From Clostridia bacterium (GTDB taxonomy: Bacteria; Bacillota; Clostridia; Oscillospirales; Acutalibacteraceae), in assembly GCA_030523605.1 (NCBI GenBank), contig JAUNIE010000003.1, forward strand, positions 3,281 through 54,187: a stretch of DNA of 50,907 bases, given 5' to 3'. Position numbers and translations under genes: made by a program. Shown in pieces: positions 26,604 to 38,175 of the stretch (positions within the stretch are counted from its first letter, which is position 1; each line of letters begins with the position of its first letter). The notes under the pieces were generated by a model. The model did not search any database. It saw only the letters and a list, made by a program, of their open reading frames with translations, and was not told the DNA's origin.

Positions 26604-28985
26604 TTGGAAACCGAAAGATATAATCACAAAGAAATAGAAAAGAAATGGCAAGAGTCGTGGGAAAAGGAAGGGATTTTCCATGTAAAAAACGAATACGATA
26701 AGCCAAAATTTTATGCGCTTGTTGAATTTCCGTACCCTTCAGGGCAAGGGCTCCACGTCGGACACCCAAGAAGTTACACGGCGCTGGATATCGTGGCACG
26801 TAAAAAAAGAATGCAAGGCTATAATGTGCTTTACCCTATGGGCTGGGATGCATTCGGACTTCCGACGGAAAATTATGCTATAAAAAATAAAATCCACCCG
26901 AGAATTGTAACGGAGAAAAACATTGCAAGATTTAAAAGCCAACTGCAATCTTTGGGTATTTCGTTCGATTGGAGCCGTGAAATTGATACTACCGACCCGG
27001 ATTATTATAAGTGGACGCAGTGGATATTTTTACAGATGTTTAAAAAAGGGCTGGCATATAAAAGCGAGGCGACAGTTAATTGGTGTACATCATGTAAGTG
27101 TGTCCTGGCGAACGAAGAAGTAGTCGGAGGAGTATGTGAACGCTGCGGAAGTGAAGTGGTCCAGAAAGTAAAATCTCAGTGGATGCTCGGCATCACAAAA
27201 TACGCACAAAGACTGATTGACGACTTGGAAAAAGTCGATTATCCTGAGCGAGTGAAGACTCAGCAGATAAACTGGATAGGGCGTTCTACGGGAGCGGAGG
27301 TGGATTTCGCCACAAGTACAGGCGAAAATCTGAAGATTTACACAACACGTCCCGACACGATTTATGGCGTTACATATATGGTTATTTCGCCCGAACATTC
27401 GTTTATAAATAGTCATCAAAGCGAGATAGAAAACATTGACGAAGTAGAGAATTACAAACTGGAAGCAAAGAAAAAATCCGATTTTCAGCGTACCGAAATG
27501 AATAAGAATAAGACGGGTATAAAACTCGAGGGAGTGTATGCGGTTAACCCTGTGAGCGGAAAAGAAATCCCGATTTTTGTTTCGGATTATGTTTTGATGA
27601 GTTACGGAACAGGTGCAATAATGGCGGTGCCTGCGCACGATGAAAGAGATAAGGAATTTGCCGAGAAGTATAAACTTCCGATAGTAAGCGTAATAGATGA
27701 AAATGATGTTATGATAAATTCGGATATTTTAGACGGCTTAAAATCGGCAGAGGCAAAAGAAAAAATGATAAAATTCCTCGAAAGTGAGGGCAAAGGTAAA
27801 GCAAAAGTCAATTATAAACTCAGAGATTGGGTGTTTTCACGCCAGCGCTACTGGGGAGAACCGATTCCGATAGTATGCTGCGAAAAATGCGGATATGTTC
27901 CGATACCGGAATCGGAATTGCCGTTAAAGCTCCCTGAAATAGAGAATTTCGAAAGTTTAGAAGGCGGAGATTCTCCGCTTGAGAATATAACTTCGTGGGT
28001 CAATACAAAATGTCCGAAATGCGGAGGAGCTGCAAAACGAGAAACTGATACTATGCCACAGTGGGCGGGTTCATCGTGGTATTTCTTGCGCTATGCGGAC
28101 CCTAAAAATAAAGAAAGTCTGGTTTCAAATGAGGCGATAAAATACTGGATGCCTGTGGATTGGTATAACGGCGGTATGGAGCACACAACCTTACATTTGC
28201 TTTACAGTAGATTCTGGTATAAATTCCTTTACGATATAGGTATTGCGCCCGACGTTGAGCCGTATAAGAAACGTACGAGCCACGGAATGATACTCGGCGA
28301 GAACAACGAAAAAATGAGCAAATCACGTGGAAACGTTGTCAATCCCGATGATATTGTGGATGAATACGGTGCCGATACAATGCGAATTTATGAGATGTTT
28401 ATCGGGGATTTTGAAAAACCCGCACCTTGGAATACGTCCAGCATAAAGGGTAGCAGACGTTTTATAGAGCGTTATTTCGGACTTAAAAATATAGTGGATG
28501 ATAGCAAAAAAATGAGTGCGAAACTTGAGACATCATTCCATAAGACCATAAAGAAGGTTTCGGAAGATATAGAGAATATAAAATTCAATACTGCGGTTGC
28601 GGCGTTGATGTCTCTGATAAATGAGATTTACGAACAAGGCTTTATAACAACCGAATACCTAAGAATTTTTACGCTGTTGCTTAGTCCTTTTGCGCCTCAC
28701 GTAGCCGAAGAAGTATGGAAAAAATGCGGACTCGGTTCAGGGTTTGCCAGTAATTCTAAGTGGCCCGAATATGACGAATCAAAATGCAAAAACAGCGAAG
28801 TCGAGATAGCCTTGCAAGTTAACGGTAAGTTTAGGGGTAAGATAAATTGCGGTGTCGGACTTTCTAAAGAAGAAGTTTTAGAACTTGCGAAAGCGAATTC
28901 GTCGTTTAGTAAATTTATCGAAGGCAAAGAAATCGTAAAGATAATTCATGTACCGAACAGACTTTTAAACGCAGTGGTTAAATAG
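26604..28985 (+). CDS. leuS: Leucyl-tRNA synthetase
   Basis: 793 aa class I synthetase, TTG start behind GAGGAG. HIGH motif is HVGH in [29 protein letters not shown] zinc motif is near residue 165. The CP1 editing domain contains [14 protein letters not shown] and AVPAHDERD. The KMSKS loop is [14 protein letters not shown]. The C-terminal anticodon-binding part is complete. The 37-bp gap to rsfS leaves no room for a T-box leader, so this gene is expressed by read-through from upstream. Confidence 0.97.
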   Translation: METERYNHKEIEKKWQESWEKEGIFHVKNEYDKPKFYALVEFPYPSGQGLHVGHPRSYTALDIVARKKRMQGYNVLYPMGWDAFGLPTENYAIKNKIHPRIVTEKNIARFKSQLQSLGISFDWSREIDTTDPDYYKWTQWIFLQMFKKGLAYKSEATVNWCTSCKCVLANEEVVGGVCERCGSEVVQKVKSQWMLGITKYAQRLIDDLEKVDYPERVKTQQINWIGRSTGAEVDFATSTGENLKIYTTRPDTIYGVTYMVISPEHSFINSHQSEIENIDEVENYKLEAKKKSDFQRTEMNKNKTGIKLEGVYAVNPVSGKEIPIFVSDYVLMSYGTGAIMAVPAHDERDKEFAEKYKLPIVSVIDENDVMINSDILDGLKSAEAKEKMIKFLESEGKGKAKVNYKLRDWVFSRQRYWGEPIPIVCCEKCGYVPIPESELPLKLPEIENFESLEGGDSPLENITSWVNTKCPKCGGAAKRETDTMPQWAGSSWYFLRYADPKNKESLVSNEAIKYWMPVDWYNGGMEHTTLHLLYSRFWYKFLYDIGIAPDVEPYKKRTSHGMILGENNEKMSKSRGNVVNPDDIVDEYGADTMRIYEMFIGDFEKPAPWNTSSIKGSRRFIERYFGLKNIVDDSKKMSAKLETSFHKTIKKVSEDIENIKFNTAVAALMSLINEIYEQGFITTEYLRIFTLLLSPFAPHVAEEVWKKCGLGSGFASNSKWPEYDESKCKNSEVEIALQVNGKFRGKINCGVGLSKEEVLELAKANSSFSKFIEGKEIVKIIHVPNRLLNAVVK

Positions 28986-29049
28986 ACACAAGAGTGGCAA
29001 CATTATTTCTAAAATATTTTCATAGCTTTTGTTGAAGGGGGAATTTTTG

Positions 29050-31647
29050 ATGAATTCTGAGCAACCGACAATAAATGAAGAAATCGAAAAAAAGGTAGAT
29101 TTATTGGTAGAAAATGCCAAGAGGGCTTTAGAAAAATACAAAGGTTTCACTCAGGAAGAAGTAGATAAAATCACTTATCAAGCTTCACTTGCGGCGATGG
29201 AAAATAGAGTAAGGTTTGCAAAATCTGCCGTTTCGGAAACAGGGCGCGGCATTTTCGAAGACAAGATAATAAAGGATATGTTTGCGTCGGAATATGTGTG
29301 GAACTCGGTAAAAGGTGAAAAGACTGTGGGAGTTATAAATCGTGATGAGCAAAGCGGATATGAAGAAATTGCCGAGCCGCTGGGAGTTGTAGCGGGTGTT
29401 ACGCCTGTTACAAATCCCACGTCGACAACCATATTTAAATCTCTGATATGCCTTAAAACGCGAAATCCGATTATTTTTGCATTTCACCCAAACGCACAGA
29501 ATTGTTCGGTGGAGACGGCAAAAATTCTTCGTGATGTAGCTGTGAAAAACGGAGCGCCCGAAAATTGTATCCAGTGGATTGAAGAGCCATCTTTAGAGGC
29601 TACCACGATGCTCATGAACCATACCGGCGTCGATGTGGTTTTGGCAACGGGGGGCTCGGGAATGGTGAAATCGGCATATTCGACCGGTAAACCGGCACTT
29701 GGAGTCGGACCCGGAAACGTTCCTTGCTACATTGAGAAAACTGCTGATTTAAATCAGACGTGTAATGATTTAATCATGTCCAAGACCTTTGATAATGGCA
29801 TGATATGTGCTTCCGAACAGTCTGTTATTGTCGACGAGAAAATTGCAGATTTGTTTGAGAGAATTATGAAAGTAAACGGTTGTTATTTCTTAAATGATGA
29901 TGAAATACCAAAACTTGAAAGTTATGTGATACGCCCTGAAACTAAAACTTTAAACGGATCAGTGGCGGGGAAAAGTGCTTACGAAATCGCGCGGAATGCA
30001 AATATAGAAGTGCCGAAAGATACGAAAATTTTAATAGTGCGCTTAGAAGGGGTAGGCAGAGAATATCCACTTTCTGTAGAGAAGCTTTCGCCCGTGCTTT
30101 CTTACTATAAAGCGGGCAGTACCGAAGAAGCATTTAATATTTGTAAGAACGTCATTAACTTTGGCGGACTTGGTCATACTGCGGTAGTGCATTCAAAAGA
30201 TAGAAGTGTGATTGAAAGATACAGTAAAATTATGAATGTGGGCCGAGTGATAGTAAATTCTCCGTCGTCACAAGGTGCTATCGGTGATATATATAATTGT
30301 GCGATACCGTCACTTACTTTGGGTTGCGGTTCGTGGGGCAAAAACTCGACGACTTCAAATATTTCTGTTCAAAATCTTGTTAATATAAAAAGAGTTTTCA
30401 AGAGGAGGAATAATATGCAGTGGTTTAAAGTGCCGCCGAAGATTTATTTTGAATCCGGTTCGATTTCTTATCTAAAAGAGATGAAAGGTATAAGTCGGGT
30501 GTTTGTTGTTTCGGATAAAACAATGGAGAAACTCGGGAATGTCAAAAAAATTGTATCGTGTTTGAATGAGCGTGAGAATGATTGCCTTTTTAAAGTGTTT
30601 TCGGATATTAATCCCGACCCTGATGTTGAAACGGTTTGGAAAGGGTTAGAGATTATGAAAGATTTCGGACCTGATTGCATAGTGGCACTGGGCGGAGGTT
30701 CTGTAATCGATGCGGCCAAAGCCATGTGGCTGTTTTATGAGTATCCCGACCTAGATTTTGCCGGATTAAAGCTTAAATTTATGGATATAAGAAAAAGAAT
30801 ATATAAATACCCAAGCGAGCATAAAATACCGCTTGTAGCAATTCCGACCACTTCGGGAACGGGTTCGGAAGTAACGTCATTTGCGGTGATAACAGATAAA
30901 AAAGAAAATGTAAAATATCCTTTGGCTGATTATTATTTGACTCCGAGCGTTGCGATAATCGACCCGGATTTAGTAATGACACTTCCGAAGTCTGCGACTG
31001 CAGATACTGGCATGGACGTTCTTACGCATGCTTTGGAGGCTTATGTTTCAGTTATGGCAAATGATTATACCGATGCTCTTGCAGAAAAGGCGGCAAAGCT
31101 GGTATTTGAGTATTTGCAGAGAGCATACGATAATGGCGAAAACGACCCCGAGGCACGAGAAAAAATGCATAACGCATCTACAATAGCAGGCATGGCGTTT
31201 ACAAATGCGTTTTTGGGACTTAATCATTCTATGGCGCACAAACTCGGTGGAGAATTTCATATTCCACACGGCCGTGCAAACGCTATTTTACTGCCGTACG
31301 TTACCAAATATAATTCCAAATTGCCGTCAAAAATGGTTGCGTTTCCAAAGTATAAAGAGTTTATAGCGGATAAAAAGTATTCAAAAATGGCACAGATAAT
31401 GGGGATTGATGGTAATAACGATAATGAAAGAATACAAAACCTTATTAATGCGATTAAAGAGTTAAATAAGCATTTTAAAATTCCGGAGACCTTGAAAGAA
31501 TACGGAATAGATGAAAACGAATTTTTGAGTAAAGTCGACGAACTTTCGGAACTTGCTCATGAAGACCAGTGTACGGGTTCAAATCCGAGATATCCGCTTG
31601 TAAGTGAGATAAAAGAGCTCTACATGAAGTGTTACTACGGGGAATAG
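29050..31647 (+). CDS. adhE: Bifunctional acetaldehyde-CoA/alcohol dehydrogenase AdhE
   Basis: Reduces acetyl-CoA to acetaldehyde and then ethanol, regenerating NAD+ in fermentation. 865 aa from ATG 29050, spaced from GAAGGGGG; TTG 29029 is upstream of that site and rejected. The N-terminal CoA-acylating aldehyde dehydrogenase has catalytic Cys253 in FDNGMICASEQ. The C-terminal iron-dependent alcohol dehydrogenase (from about 450) has GGGSVIDAAKAMW, IPTTSGTGSEVTSF and the iron-ligand region LNHSMAHKLGGEFHIPHGRA. Both halves are complete. Confidence 0.97.
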   Translation: MNSEQPTINEEIEKKVDLLVENAKRALEKYKGFTQEEVDKITYQASLAAMENRVRFAKSAVSETGRGIFEDKIIKDMFASEYVWNSVKGEKTVGVINRDEQSGYEEIAEPLGVVAGVTPVTNPTSTTIFKSLICLKTRNPIIFAFHPNAQNCSVETAKILRDVAVKNGAPENCIQWIEEPSLEATTMLMNHTGVDVVLATGGSGMVKSAYSTGKPALGVGPGNVPCYIEKTADLNQTCNDLIMSKTFDNGMICASEQSVIVDEKIADLFERIMKVNGCYFLNDDEIPKLESYVIRPETKTLNGSVAGKSAYEIARNANIEVPKDTKILIVRLEGVGREYPLSVEKLSPVLSYYKAGSTEEAFNICKNVINFGGLGHTAVVHSKDRSVIERYSKIMNVGRVIVNSPSSQGAIGDIYNCAIPSLTLGCGSWGKNSTTSNISVQNLVNIKRVFKRRNNMQWFKVPPKIYFESGSISYLKEMKGISRVFVVSDKTMEKLGNVKKIVSCLNERENDCLFKVFSDINPDPDVETVWKGLEIMKDFGPDCIVALGGGSVIDAAKAMWLFYEYPDLDFAGLKLKFMDIRKRIYKYPSEHKIPLVAIPTTSGTGSEVTSFAVITDKKENVKYPLADYYLTPSVAIIDPDLVMTLPKSATADTGMDVLTHALEAYVSVMANDYTDALAEKAAKLVFEYLQRAYDNGENDPEAREKMHNASTIAGMAFTNAFLGLNHSMAHKLGGEFHIPHGRANAILLPYVTKYNSKLPSKMVAFPKYKEFIADKKYSKMAQIMGIDGNNDNERIQNLINAIKELNKHFKIPETLKEYGIDENEFLSKVDELSELAHEDQCTGSNPRYPLVSEIKELYMKCYYGE

Positions 31648-31654
31648 GTCGGCG

Positions 31655-32089
31655 TTATAAGTTATTATTTTGCATATTTGACTTTCTGAAATTTAAATAA
31701 TTTTCGAGTATAATCACCGCACTTACGGCGTCGATTATGCTCTTTCTTTTTTTGCCTCTGGTATTGGTTTCGTTTAAGTATTCGTGCGCAGTGACGGTTG
31801 TACGGCGTTCGTCCCAAAAATCGATTTTTACACTTGTCTTCGTGCGCAGATTTTCAGCCAGATTTTGAACGTTTTTTGCGCTTTCTCCAAGAGTCCCGTC
31901 CATGTTTTTGGGGAGCCCGAAGACTATAAGTTCGGCTTTGTTTTCTTTAATTTTCTCGGCGAGTTTATCGCATAAGATATCGGGATTTTTTTCATTTACC
32001 GTTTCGAGCGGAAAAGATAGAATTTCTTTTTTATCGCAAAGAGCTAGGCCTGTGCGAGCCCTACCGTAGTCAACTGCCATGATTATCAT
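31655..32089 (-). CDS. ruvX: Putative Holliday junction resolvase / pre-16S rRNA nuclease (YqgF/RuvX)
   Basis: 144 aa, RNase H-like fold. The first acidic motif is MAVDYGRARTGLAL; FGLPKNMDGTLGESA and VKIDFWDERRTTVTAHEYL (second acidic site) follow, and a final Asp lies in SIIDAVSAVIILENYL. The family matures the 16S rRNA 5' end and/or resolves Holliday junctions. The start has GAGG 9 nt upstream. It converges on adhE with 7 bp between the stops. Confidence 0.93.
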   Translation of the reverse strand: MIIMAVDYGRARTGLALCDKKEILSFPLETVNEKNPDILCDKLAEKIKENKAELIVFGLPKNMDGTLGESAKNVQNLAENLRTKTSVKIDFWDERRTTVTAHEYLNETNTRGKKRKSIIDAVSAVIILENYLNFRKSNMQNNNL

Positions 32090-32244
32090 AATAAAAAACC
32101 TCTTTATAAAGATATAGTAAAACGCTTATGGTTTATAAACTTAAGAATACCATAGAATTCAGAAAGTATAAACATCAAAAAAGGCCTAATATAAAATTTT
32201 TTTGCGGTGATTAACACATAAACATTAGAATTAAAAGTTATAAC

Positions 32245-32273
32245 TTGACATGGCGGTACATTTGAGATGTAAT
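32245..32273 (+). promoter_or_regulatory. Sigma-A promoter of the yccF-like gene
   Basis: TTGACA (32245-32250), 17-nt spacer, TGTAAT (32268-32273), 22 bp before the start at 32296. Confidence 0.75.
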
Positions 32274-32295
32274 AAAATTATAAGGAGGAGTACAT

Positions 32296-32655
32296 ATGAA
32301 AACGATAGCAAATATACTCTGGATAATATTTGGTGGACTGGTTCTTTCGGCTTTTTGGGCGGTAGTAGGCATTGTTATGTGCGTCACGATTGTAGGAATA
32401 CCTTTCGGAACGCAGTGCTTTAAATTTGCAAATTTAATGCTTTTCCCGTTTGGTAGAGAAGTAGTTTATGGGGAAAGTACAGTTTCAGTTTTCCTCAATA
32501 TTTTGTGGATTGCCGTATTCGGTCTGAATCTTGCACTTTGGTCACTCGTCATCGGCGCCTTATGGTGCGTAACTATTGTAGGAATTCCGGTAGGACTGCA
32601 AGTTTTCAAATTTGCCAAACTGGCGCTCATGCCGTTTGGTGCGAGAATTATTTAA
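32296..32655 (+). CDS. YccF domain inner-membrane protein
   Basis: 119 aa with four hydrophobic segments arranged as a duplicated YccF unit: the pattern GxxWxVTIVGIPxGxQxFKFAxLxLxPFG occurs twice (CVTIVGIPFGTQCFKFANL and CVTIVGIPVGLQVFKFAKL). The function of YccF proteins is not established. It has its own promoter and terminator. Confidence 0.9.
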   Translation: MKTIANILWIIFGGLVLSAFWAVVGIVMCVTIVGIPFGTQCFKFANLMLFPFGREVVYGESTVSVFLNILWIAVFGLNLALWSLVIGALWCVTIVGIPVGLQVFKFAKLALMPFGARII

Positions 32656-32690
32656 TTAAACCCAGAACATATTAAACAGATAAATAATTA

Positions 32691-32724
32691 TAGAGATTTT
32701 CTAGAGTAGGGATCTCTATTTTTT
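32691..32724 (+). terminator. Terminator after the yccF-like gene
   Basis: TAGAGAT (32691-32697) pairs with ATCTCTA (32712-32718); an inner CTA-GAG-TAG extends the stem across a small internal loop. TTTTTTA follows. Confidence 0.75.
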
Positions 32725-32807
32725 ATGTAAATAATTATACCGAATAAGTAGTCTGATATAAAAATTGTTTTGCGGAAAATAAAATTAAAAAAATTTTAAA
32801 ATAGGTG

Positions 32808-32836
32808 TTGACATAATAAAGAATAAGTGGTAAAGT
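32808..32836 (+). promoter_or_regulatory. Sigma-A promoter of the hrcA operon
   Basis: TTGACA (32808-32813), 17-nt spacer, TAAAGT (32831-32836), immediately upstream of the CIRCE operator. Confidence 0.85.
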
Positions 32837-32844
32837 TTAAATAG

Positions 32845-32871
32845 TTGGCACTCTAACCAAGCGAGTGCTAA
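32845..32871. promoter_or_regulatory. CIRCE operator (HrcA binding site)
   Basis: TTGGCACTC, a 9-nt spacer, then GAGTGCTAA. This matches the CIRCE consensus TTAGCACTC-N9-GAGTGCTAA with one change. It covers the expected transcription start, so HrcA bound here would block the hrcA-grpE-dnaK-dnaJ operon. Confidence 0.97.
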
Positions 32872-32897
32872 CAAACGCAAAAGCGAGGTGAAATGTA

Positions 32898-33926
32898 CTG
32901 GAACCGCTAAATCGTAGACTTCAAATTTTATCGTCCATAGTGGATAGATACGTCAGTTCGGGCGAGCCGGTAGGTTCAAAAGCAGTTTGTGAAGATTTGG
33001 ATTTTTCATTTTCGTCTGCGACAATTCGCAGTGAAATGGCAGGACTTGCGAGTTTGGGATATCTTTTTCAGCCGCACGTATCTTCGGGTAGAATCCCTTC
33101 GCATCAAGGCTACCGATTGTATGTTAATAAACTGATGGAAAAAAAGCCTCTGACTTTGGAGGAAAAAAGTTTTTTGACCGGTGAACTTAATCTTTCGTCG
33201 GCAGAACCTGAAAAATTACTTGAGGCGGCGGCAAAAGCGCTTTCGGAGATAACTAGTTTTACGGCAATCGTAACGACCCCACCGAGTGCGCAGTCGTGCG
33301 TGAGGGATATAACATTTGTCGGTATAGGCCGAAGGACAGCGATGCTTGTGCTTATGACGTCGGACGGTATTGTAAAGAATAAAATATTCCGCTGTGAATA
33401 CGACCTTACATCTGAAGTTTTGCATATGTTTAGCGGTATTTTGAACGGTAAGTTCAGAGGTGAAAAATTAAAGGATATCACGCCCGAATTTATCAACATT
33501 CTTGTCAGTAAAGACCGTGAATTGGCGATGCTGTTGTTACCTGTCATAGACGTTCTTATGGAGGCGGCAAGAGAAACTTGCGAGGTAAAAATCAAGGTTT
33601 ACGGCCAGAAGAATTTGCTTTCGATTCCAGGAATTACGCCTAGCACAGTCATAAACATATTTGATTTTCTTGAAGATAAGAATAAAGTTTTTGATCTTCT
33701 CGATACAGGAAGTTACGGTACAAAATTTACTATCGGAGAGGAAAACAAATATCTTCAACTTCAAGAGGCGAGCGTAGTTTCTACGCATTATAGTATCGGC
33801 GGGAAATTTGGTGCGGTAGGTGTGATAGGCCCCACAAGAATGGATTACGGGAAAATTTACTCTCAAATAGAGTATGTGGCATCTCTTGTCGGGGTACTTC
33901 TTGGAAGGATACTTGAAAATAATTAA
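32898..33926 (+). CDS. hrcA: Heat-inducible transcription repressor HrcA (CTG start)
   Basis: Represses the class I heat-shock operon by binding CIRCE. 342 aa if started at CTG 32898. The first ATG/GTG/TTG in frame is GTG 32940, but starting there would remove the first helix of the winged-helix domain: the 14 upstream codons encode LEPLNRRLQILSSI, which continues into VDRYVSSGEPVGSKAV as in other HrcA proteins. A TGA at 32889-32891 limits the frame upstream, and GAGGTGA lies 6 nt before the CTG. DNA-binding helices are near FSSATIRSEMAGLASLGYL; the GAF-like core follows. Confidence 0.9.
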   Translation: MEPLNRRLQILSSIVDRYVSSGEPVGSKAVCEDLDFSFSSATIRSEMAGLASLGYLFQPHVSSGRIPSHQGYRLYVNKLMEKKPLTLEEKSFLTGELNLSSAEPEKLLEAAAKALSEITSFTAIVTTPPSAQSCVRDITFVGIGRRTAMLVLMTSDGIVKNKIFRCEYDLTSEVLHMFSGILNGKFRGEKLKDITPEFINILVSKDRELAMLLLPVIDVLMEAARETCEVKIKVYGQKNLLSIPGITPSTVINIFDFLEDKNKVFDLLDTGSYGTKFTIGEENKYLQLQEASVVSTHYSIGGKFGAVGVIGPTRMDYGKIYSQIEYVASLVGVLLGRILENN

Positions 33927-33950
33927 TTTCATATGAGAGGTGATTAAGTA

Positions 33951-34472
33951 GTGAGCAAAAAAGAGAGCGAGAATAAGGAAGAGAAAAATTCTGAAGAAAA
34001 ATCCGAGGGAATAAAAGAAAAATCTGAAGATAACGAAACGAAAAAACTAAAAAAAGAGCTTTCCGAAACAAAAGAACTTTTTCTTAGGACTGCGGCGGAA
34101 TATGATAATTTTCGTAAACGTTCGGAAAGGGAAAAGACTTCAATTTACGGCGACGCAACTTCTAAAGCGGTCAGTGCGATACTTCCGCTTGCAGATAGTT
34201 TAGATGCTGCTTTGAATTCGTCGGATAAGCAAAGCGAAGAGTATAAAAAAGGAATAGAACTTTTGCAAAATCAGTTAAAAAGCTGTTTTGCAAAGTTAAA
34301 CGTTGAACCATTCGGAGATGTAGGTGATGATTTTGACCCGAATCTTCATAATGCGATTTCACACGTAGAAGAAGAGAGCGACAAACAAAATTTTGTTTCG
34401 ACAGTTTTTCAAAAAGGCTATAAGATAGGTGACAAAATTATAAGACACGCAATGGTACAAGTAACAAACTAA
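33951..34472 (+). CDS. grpE: Nucleotide exchange factor GrpE
   Basis: 173 aa from GTG. Releases ADP from DnaK. The N-terminal 50 residues are Lys/Glu-rich coiled coil; the core has TAAEYDNFRKRSEREK and the C-terminal beta domain ends VFQKGYKIGDKIIRHAMVQV, diagnostic of GrpE. It lies 24 bp after hrcA. Confidence 0.96.
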   Translation: MSKKESENKEEKNSEEKSEGIKEKSEDNETKKLKKELSETKELFLRTAAEYDNFRKRSEREKTSIYGDATSKAVSAILPLADSLDAALNSSDKQSEEYKKGIELLQNQLKSCFAKLNVEPFGDVGDDFDPNLHNAISHVEEESDKQNFVSTVFQKGYKIGDKIIRHAMVQVTN

Positions 34473-34475
34473 TAA

Positions 34476-36359
<1,884 letters not shown>

Positions 36360-36376
36360 TTTGTTAATGATGTAAA

Positions 36377-36413
36377 CCCTCTGCCTCTCAGCGGTGGCGG
36401 AGGGAGTTATTTT
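36377..36413 (+). terminator. Hairpin between dnaK and dnaJ (possible attenuator)
   Basis: CCCTCTGCC (36377-36385) pairs with GGCGGAGGG (36396-36404), one wobble pair, 10-nt loop, followed by AGTTATTTT. The T-run is weak. It may reduce transcription into dnaJ or act as an RNA-processing or stability element. Confidence 0.55.
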
Positions 36414-36431
36414 GAATAAGAGGTGAAAGAG

Positions 36432-37586
36432 TTGCCCGAAAAAAGAGATTATTACGAGGTGCTGGGAGTAAATAAAAGTGCTTCGGATGACGAGATAAAG
36501 AAAGCCTATAGAAAGCTTGCCAAGAAATATCATCCCGACTTAAATCCCGGCGATAAAGTTGCCGAACAGAATTTCAAAGAGGTAAATGAAGCATACGATG
36601 TGCTTTCGGATAAGACTAAGAAAGCCAGATACGACCAATTTGGACACGCAGGAACAGATCCGAGTTACGGAGGCGGCGGAACGGGCGGATATAGTTACTA
36701 TGGAGGAAGTCCGTTTGGCGATGACATCGATTTAGGAGATATATTCAGTAGTTTTTTCGGAGGATTCGGCGGAGGAAGAGCTCGTTCGCATTCGAATATG
36801 CCGAGACGTGGTAGTGACGTTGAATGTGAGCTGAATATTTCGTTCTTGGAAGCCGCAAAAGGATGCACGAAAAAGGTTTCATATTATAGCGTTGAAAAGT
36901 GTTCGGAATGCGGCGGAAACGGTGCGCGAAATGGTACGGCTCCAAAAACGTGTACAGCGTGTGGCGGCAAAGGCCATGTAGTTGTAAATCAGCGCACACC
37001 GTTTGGTGTGATGCAGACTACCAGGACGTGTGACCGATGCCATGGAGAAGGGAAAATAATCGAAAACCCATGTCCGATATGCTCGGGGAAAGGCAGAATC
37101 AGAAAGCACAAAGAGATAGAAGTAAACGTTCCTGCGGGTATAAACAGTAAGCAGATTTTGAATGTGCCTGGACGAGGAAATGCCGGAACTCGTGGCGGAG
37201 AAAACGGAGATTTACAGATATATGTAAATGTTGGCGAACATTCTGTTTTTGAAAGAAAAGATTATGACGTTTGGTGCGAAATACCGATTACGTATTCACA
37301 GGCGGCGCTTGGAGCGGATATAATAGTTCCGACAATAGACGGCAAAGTTGAATACCATATTCACGAAGGAACGCAAAACGGTGATATTTTCAGACTTAAA
37401 GGCAAAGGGATACCGAAACTTCACGGACGAGGCAGTGGTGATCAGTATGTAAAAGTGCATATTGAAGTGCCAAGAAATCTTTCCGAAGCGCAAAAGGATA
37501 TCTTAAAGGACTTTGAAAAAACTTTGACAGAAAAAAACTACCAAAAAAGGCGAACCTTCTTTGATAGATTAAAAGATTTGTTTTAA
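36432..37586 (+). CDS. dnaJ: Chaperone DnaJ (Hsp40)
   Basis: DnaK co-chaperone, 384 aa from TTG 36432, which gives the usual [12 protein letters not shown] and is spaced from AAGAGGTGA; GTG 36423 lies in that site. J-domain HPD is in [11 protein letters not shown] Gly-rich linker (about 76-115) is followed by four CxxCxGxG zinc repeats ([32 protein letters not shown]) and the substrate-binding C-terminal domains. Last gene of the CIRCE operon. Confidence 0.97.
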   Translation: MPEKRDYYEVLGVNKSASDDEIKKAYRKLAKKYHPDLNPGDKVAEQNFKEVNEAYDVLSDKTKKARYDQFGHAGTDPSYGGGGTGGYSYYGGSPFGDDIDLGDIFSSFFGGFGGGRARSHSNMPRRGSDVECELNISFLEAAKGCTKKVSYYSVEKCSECGGNGARNGTAPKTCTACGGKGHVVVNQRTPFGVMQTTRTCDRCHGEGKIIENPCPICSGKGRIRKHKEIEVNVPAGINSKQILNVPGRGNAGTRGGENGDLQIYVNVGEHSVFERKDYDVWCEIPITYSQAALGADIIVPTIDGKVEYHIHEGTQNGDIFRLKGKGIPKLHGRGSGDQYVKVHIEVPRNLSEAQKDILKDFEKTLTEKNYQKRRTFFDRLKDLF

Positions 37587-37593
37587 TTGTCAG

Positions 37594-37926
37594 TTACATA
37601 GGCTTAAAACTTTCATTGTGAGCATTAAAAATAGCTTTTCTGCAAAAGGCGTCTTCTATGGGGTCAAAGTGTTGTTCGGCTTCAACATCGCCTCCATCAA
37701 TTTTTTGACCGCCGGCGACGATCTCCATAGACTCATCGCTGCAGATTGAGTTAGCGGTCTGCAAAGCCTTTTCTACAGTTTCAACAAAGTAGTCGAGTTC
37801 TTCTTCGGACACAGTTTGTCCGTAATTTTCAAAGATTTGGCGCATTTCCTCCCGTGAAGAACAGCCGAGAAGACCGTCAATAAATTCATCGTTTTTGATA
37901 AGCTGCGCAAATTTGTTTTCGTCCAT
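37594..37926 (-). CDS. Nif11-like double-glycine leader peptide (putative RiPP/exported peptide precursor)
   Basis: 110 aa from ATG 37926; the frame upstream is not needed, since AAAGGATGG is spaced for this start. Residues 1-55 resemble the Nif11 leader domain: DENKFAQLIKNDEFIDGLL, then an SREEM helix and TVSEEELDYF. The segment SDESMEIVAGG ends in Gly72-Gly73, the typical cleavage site of leaders processed by C39-peptidase ABC transporters. The remaining 37 residues would be the core, with one Cys and two His and no obvious Ser/Thr/Cys-rich pattern. No modifying enzyme or transporter is in the window. It has its own strong promoter and converges on dnaJ. Confidence 0.7.
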   Translation of the reverse strand: MDENKFAQLIKNDEFIDGLLGCSSREEMRQIFENYGQTVSEEELDYFVETVEKALQTANSICSDESMEIVAGGQKIDGGDVEAEQHFDPIEDAFCRKAIFNAHNESFKPM

Positions 37927-37960
37927 GGTAAACCATCCTTTCAATAATAAAATATTATTT

Positions 37961-37989
37961 ATAATATATATTTTGAAAAATAAAGTCAA
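37961..37989 (-). promoter_or_regulatory. Sigma-A type promoter of the Nif11-like peptide gene
   Basis: Minus strand TTGACT (37989-37984), 17-nt spacer, TATTAT (37966-37961), 35 bp upstream of the ATG at 37926, within an extremely A/T-rich stretch. Confidence 0.7.
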
Positions 37990-38104
37990 CATTTTTTTGT
38001 ATTTCAAATTTAATTTTTTGGTTTCTCATAAAAAATATTCAAATTTTATGGTTGCGTTTGTCCAAAATAAATATCAAAAATTTAAAAAATAATAAATATT
38101 AATA

Positions 38105-38133
38105 TTGACTACCGGTCTTAATATAATTAAAAT
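38105..38133 (+). promoter_or_regulatory. Sigma-A type promoter of the DUF1292 gene
   Basis: TTGACT (38105-38110), 17-nt spacer, TAAAAT (38128-38133), 43 bp before the ATG at 38176. Divergent from the Nif11-like peptide promoter. Confidence 0.7.
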
Positions 38134-38175
38134 AGTAAAGTAAATATTTTGTTGTTTGAAGTAGGAGGATCCGTA

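Noticed and set aside
32940..32942. GTG as the start of hrcA
   Set aside because: It lacks a ribosome binding site and cuts off a conserved helix of the DNA-binding domain encoded just upstream.
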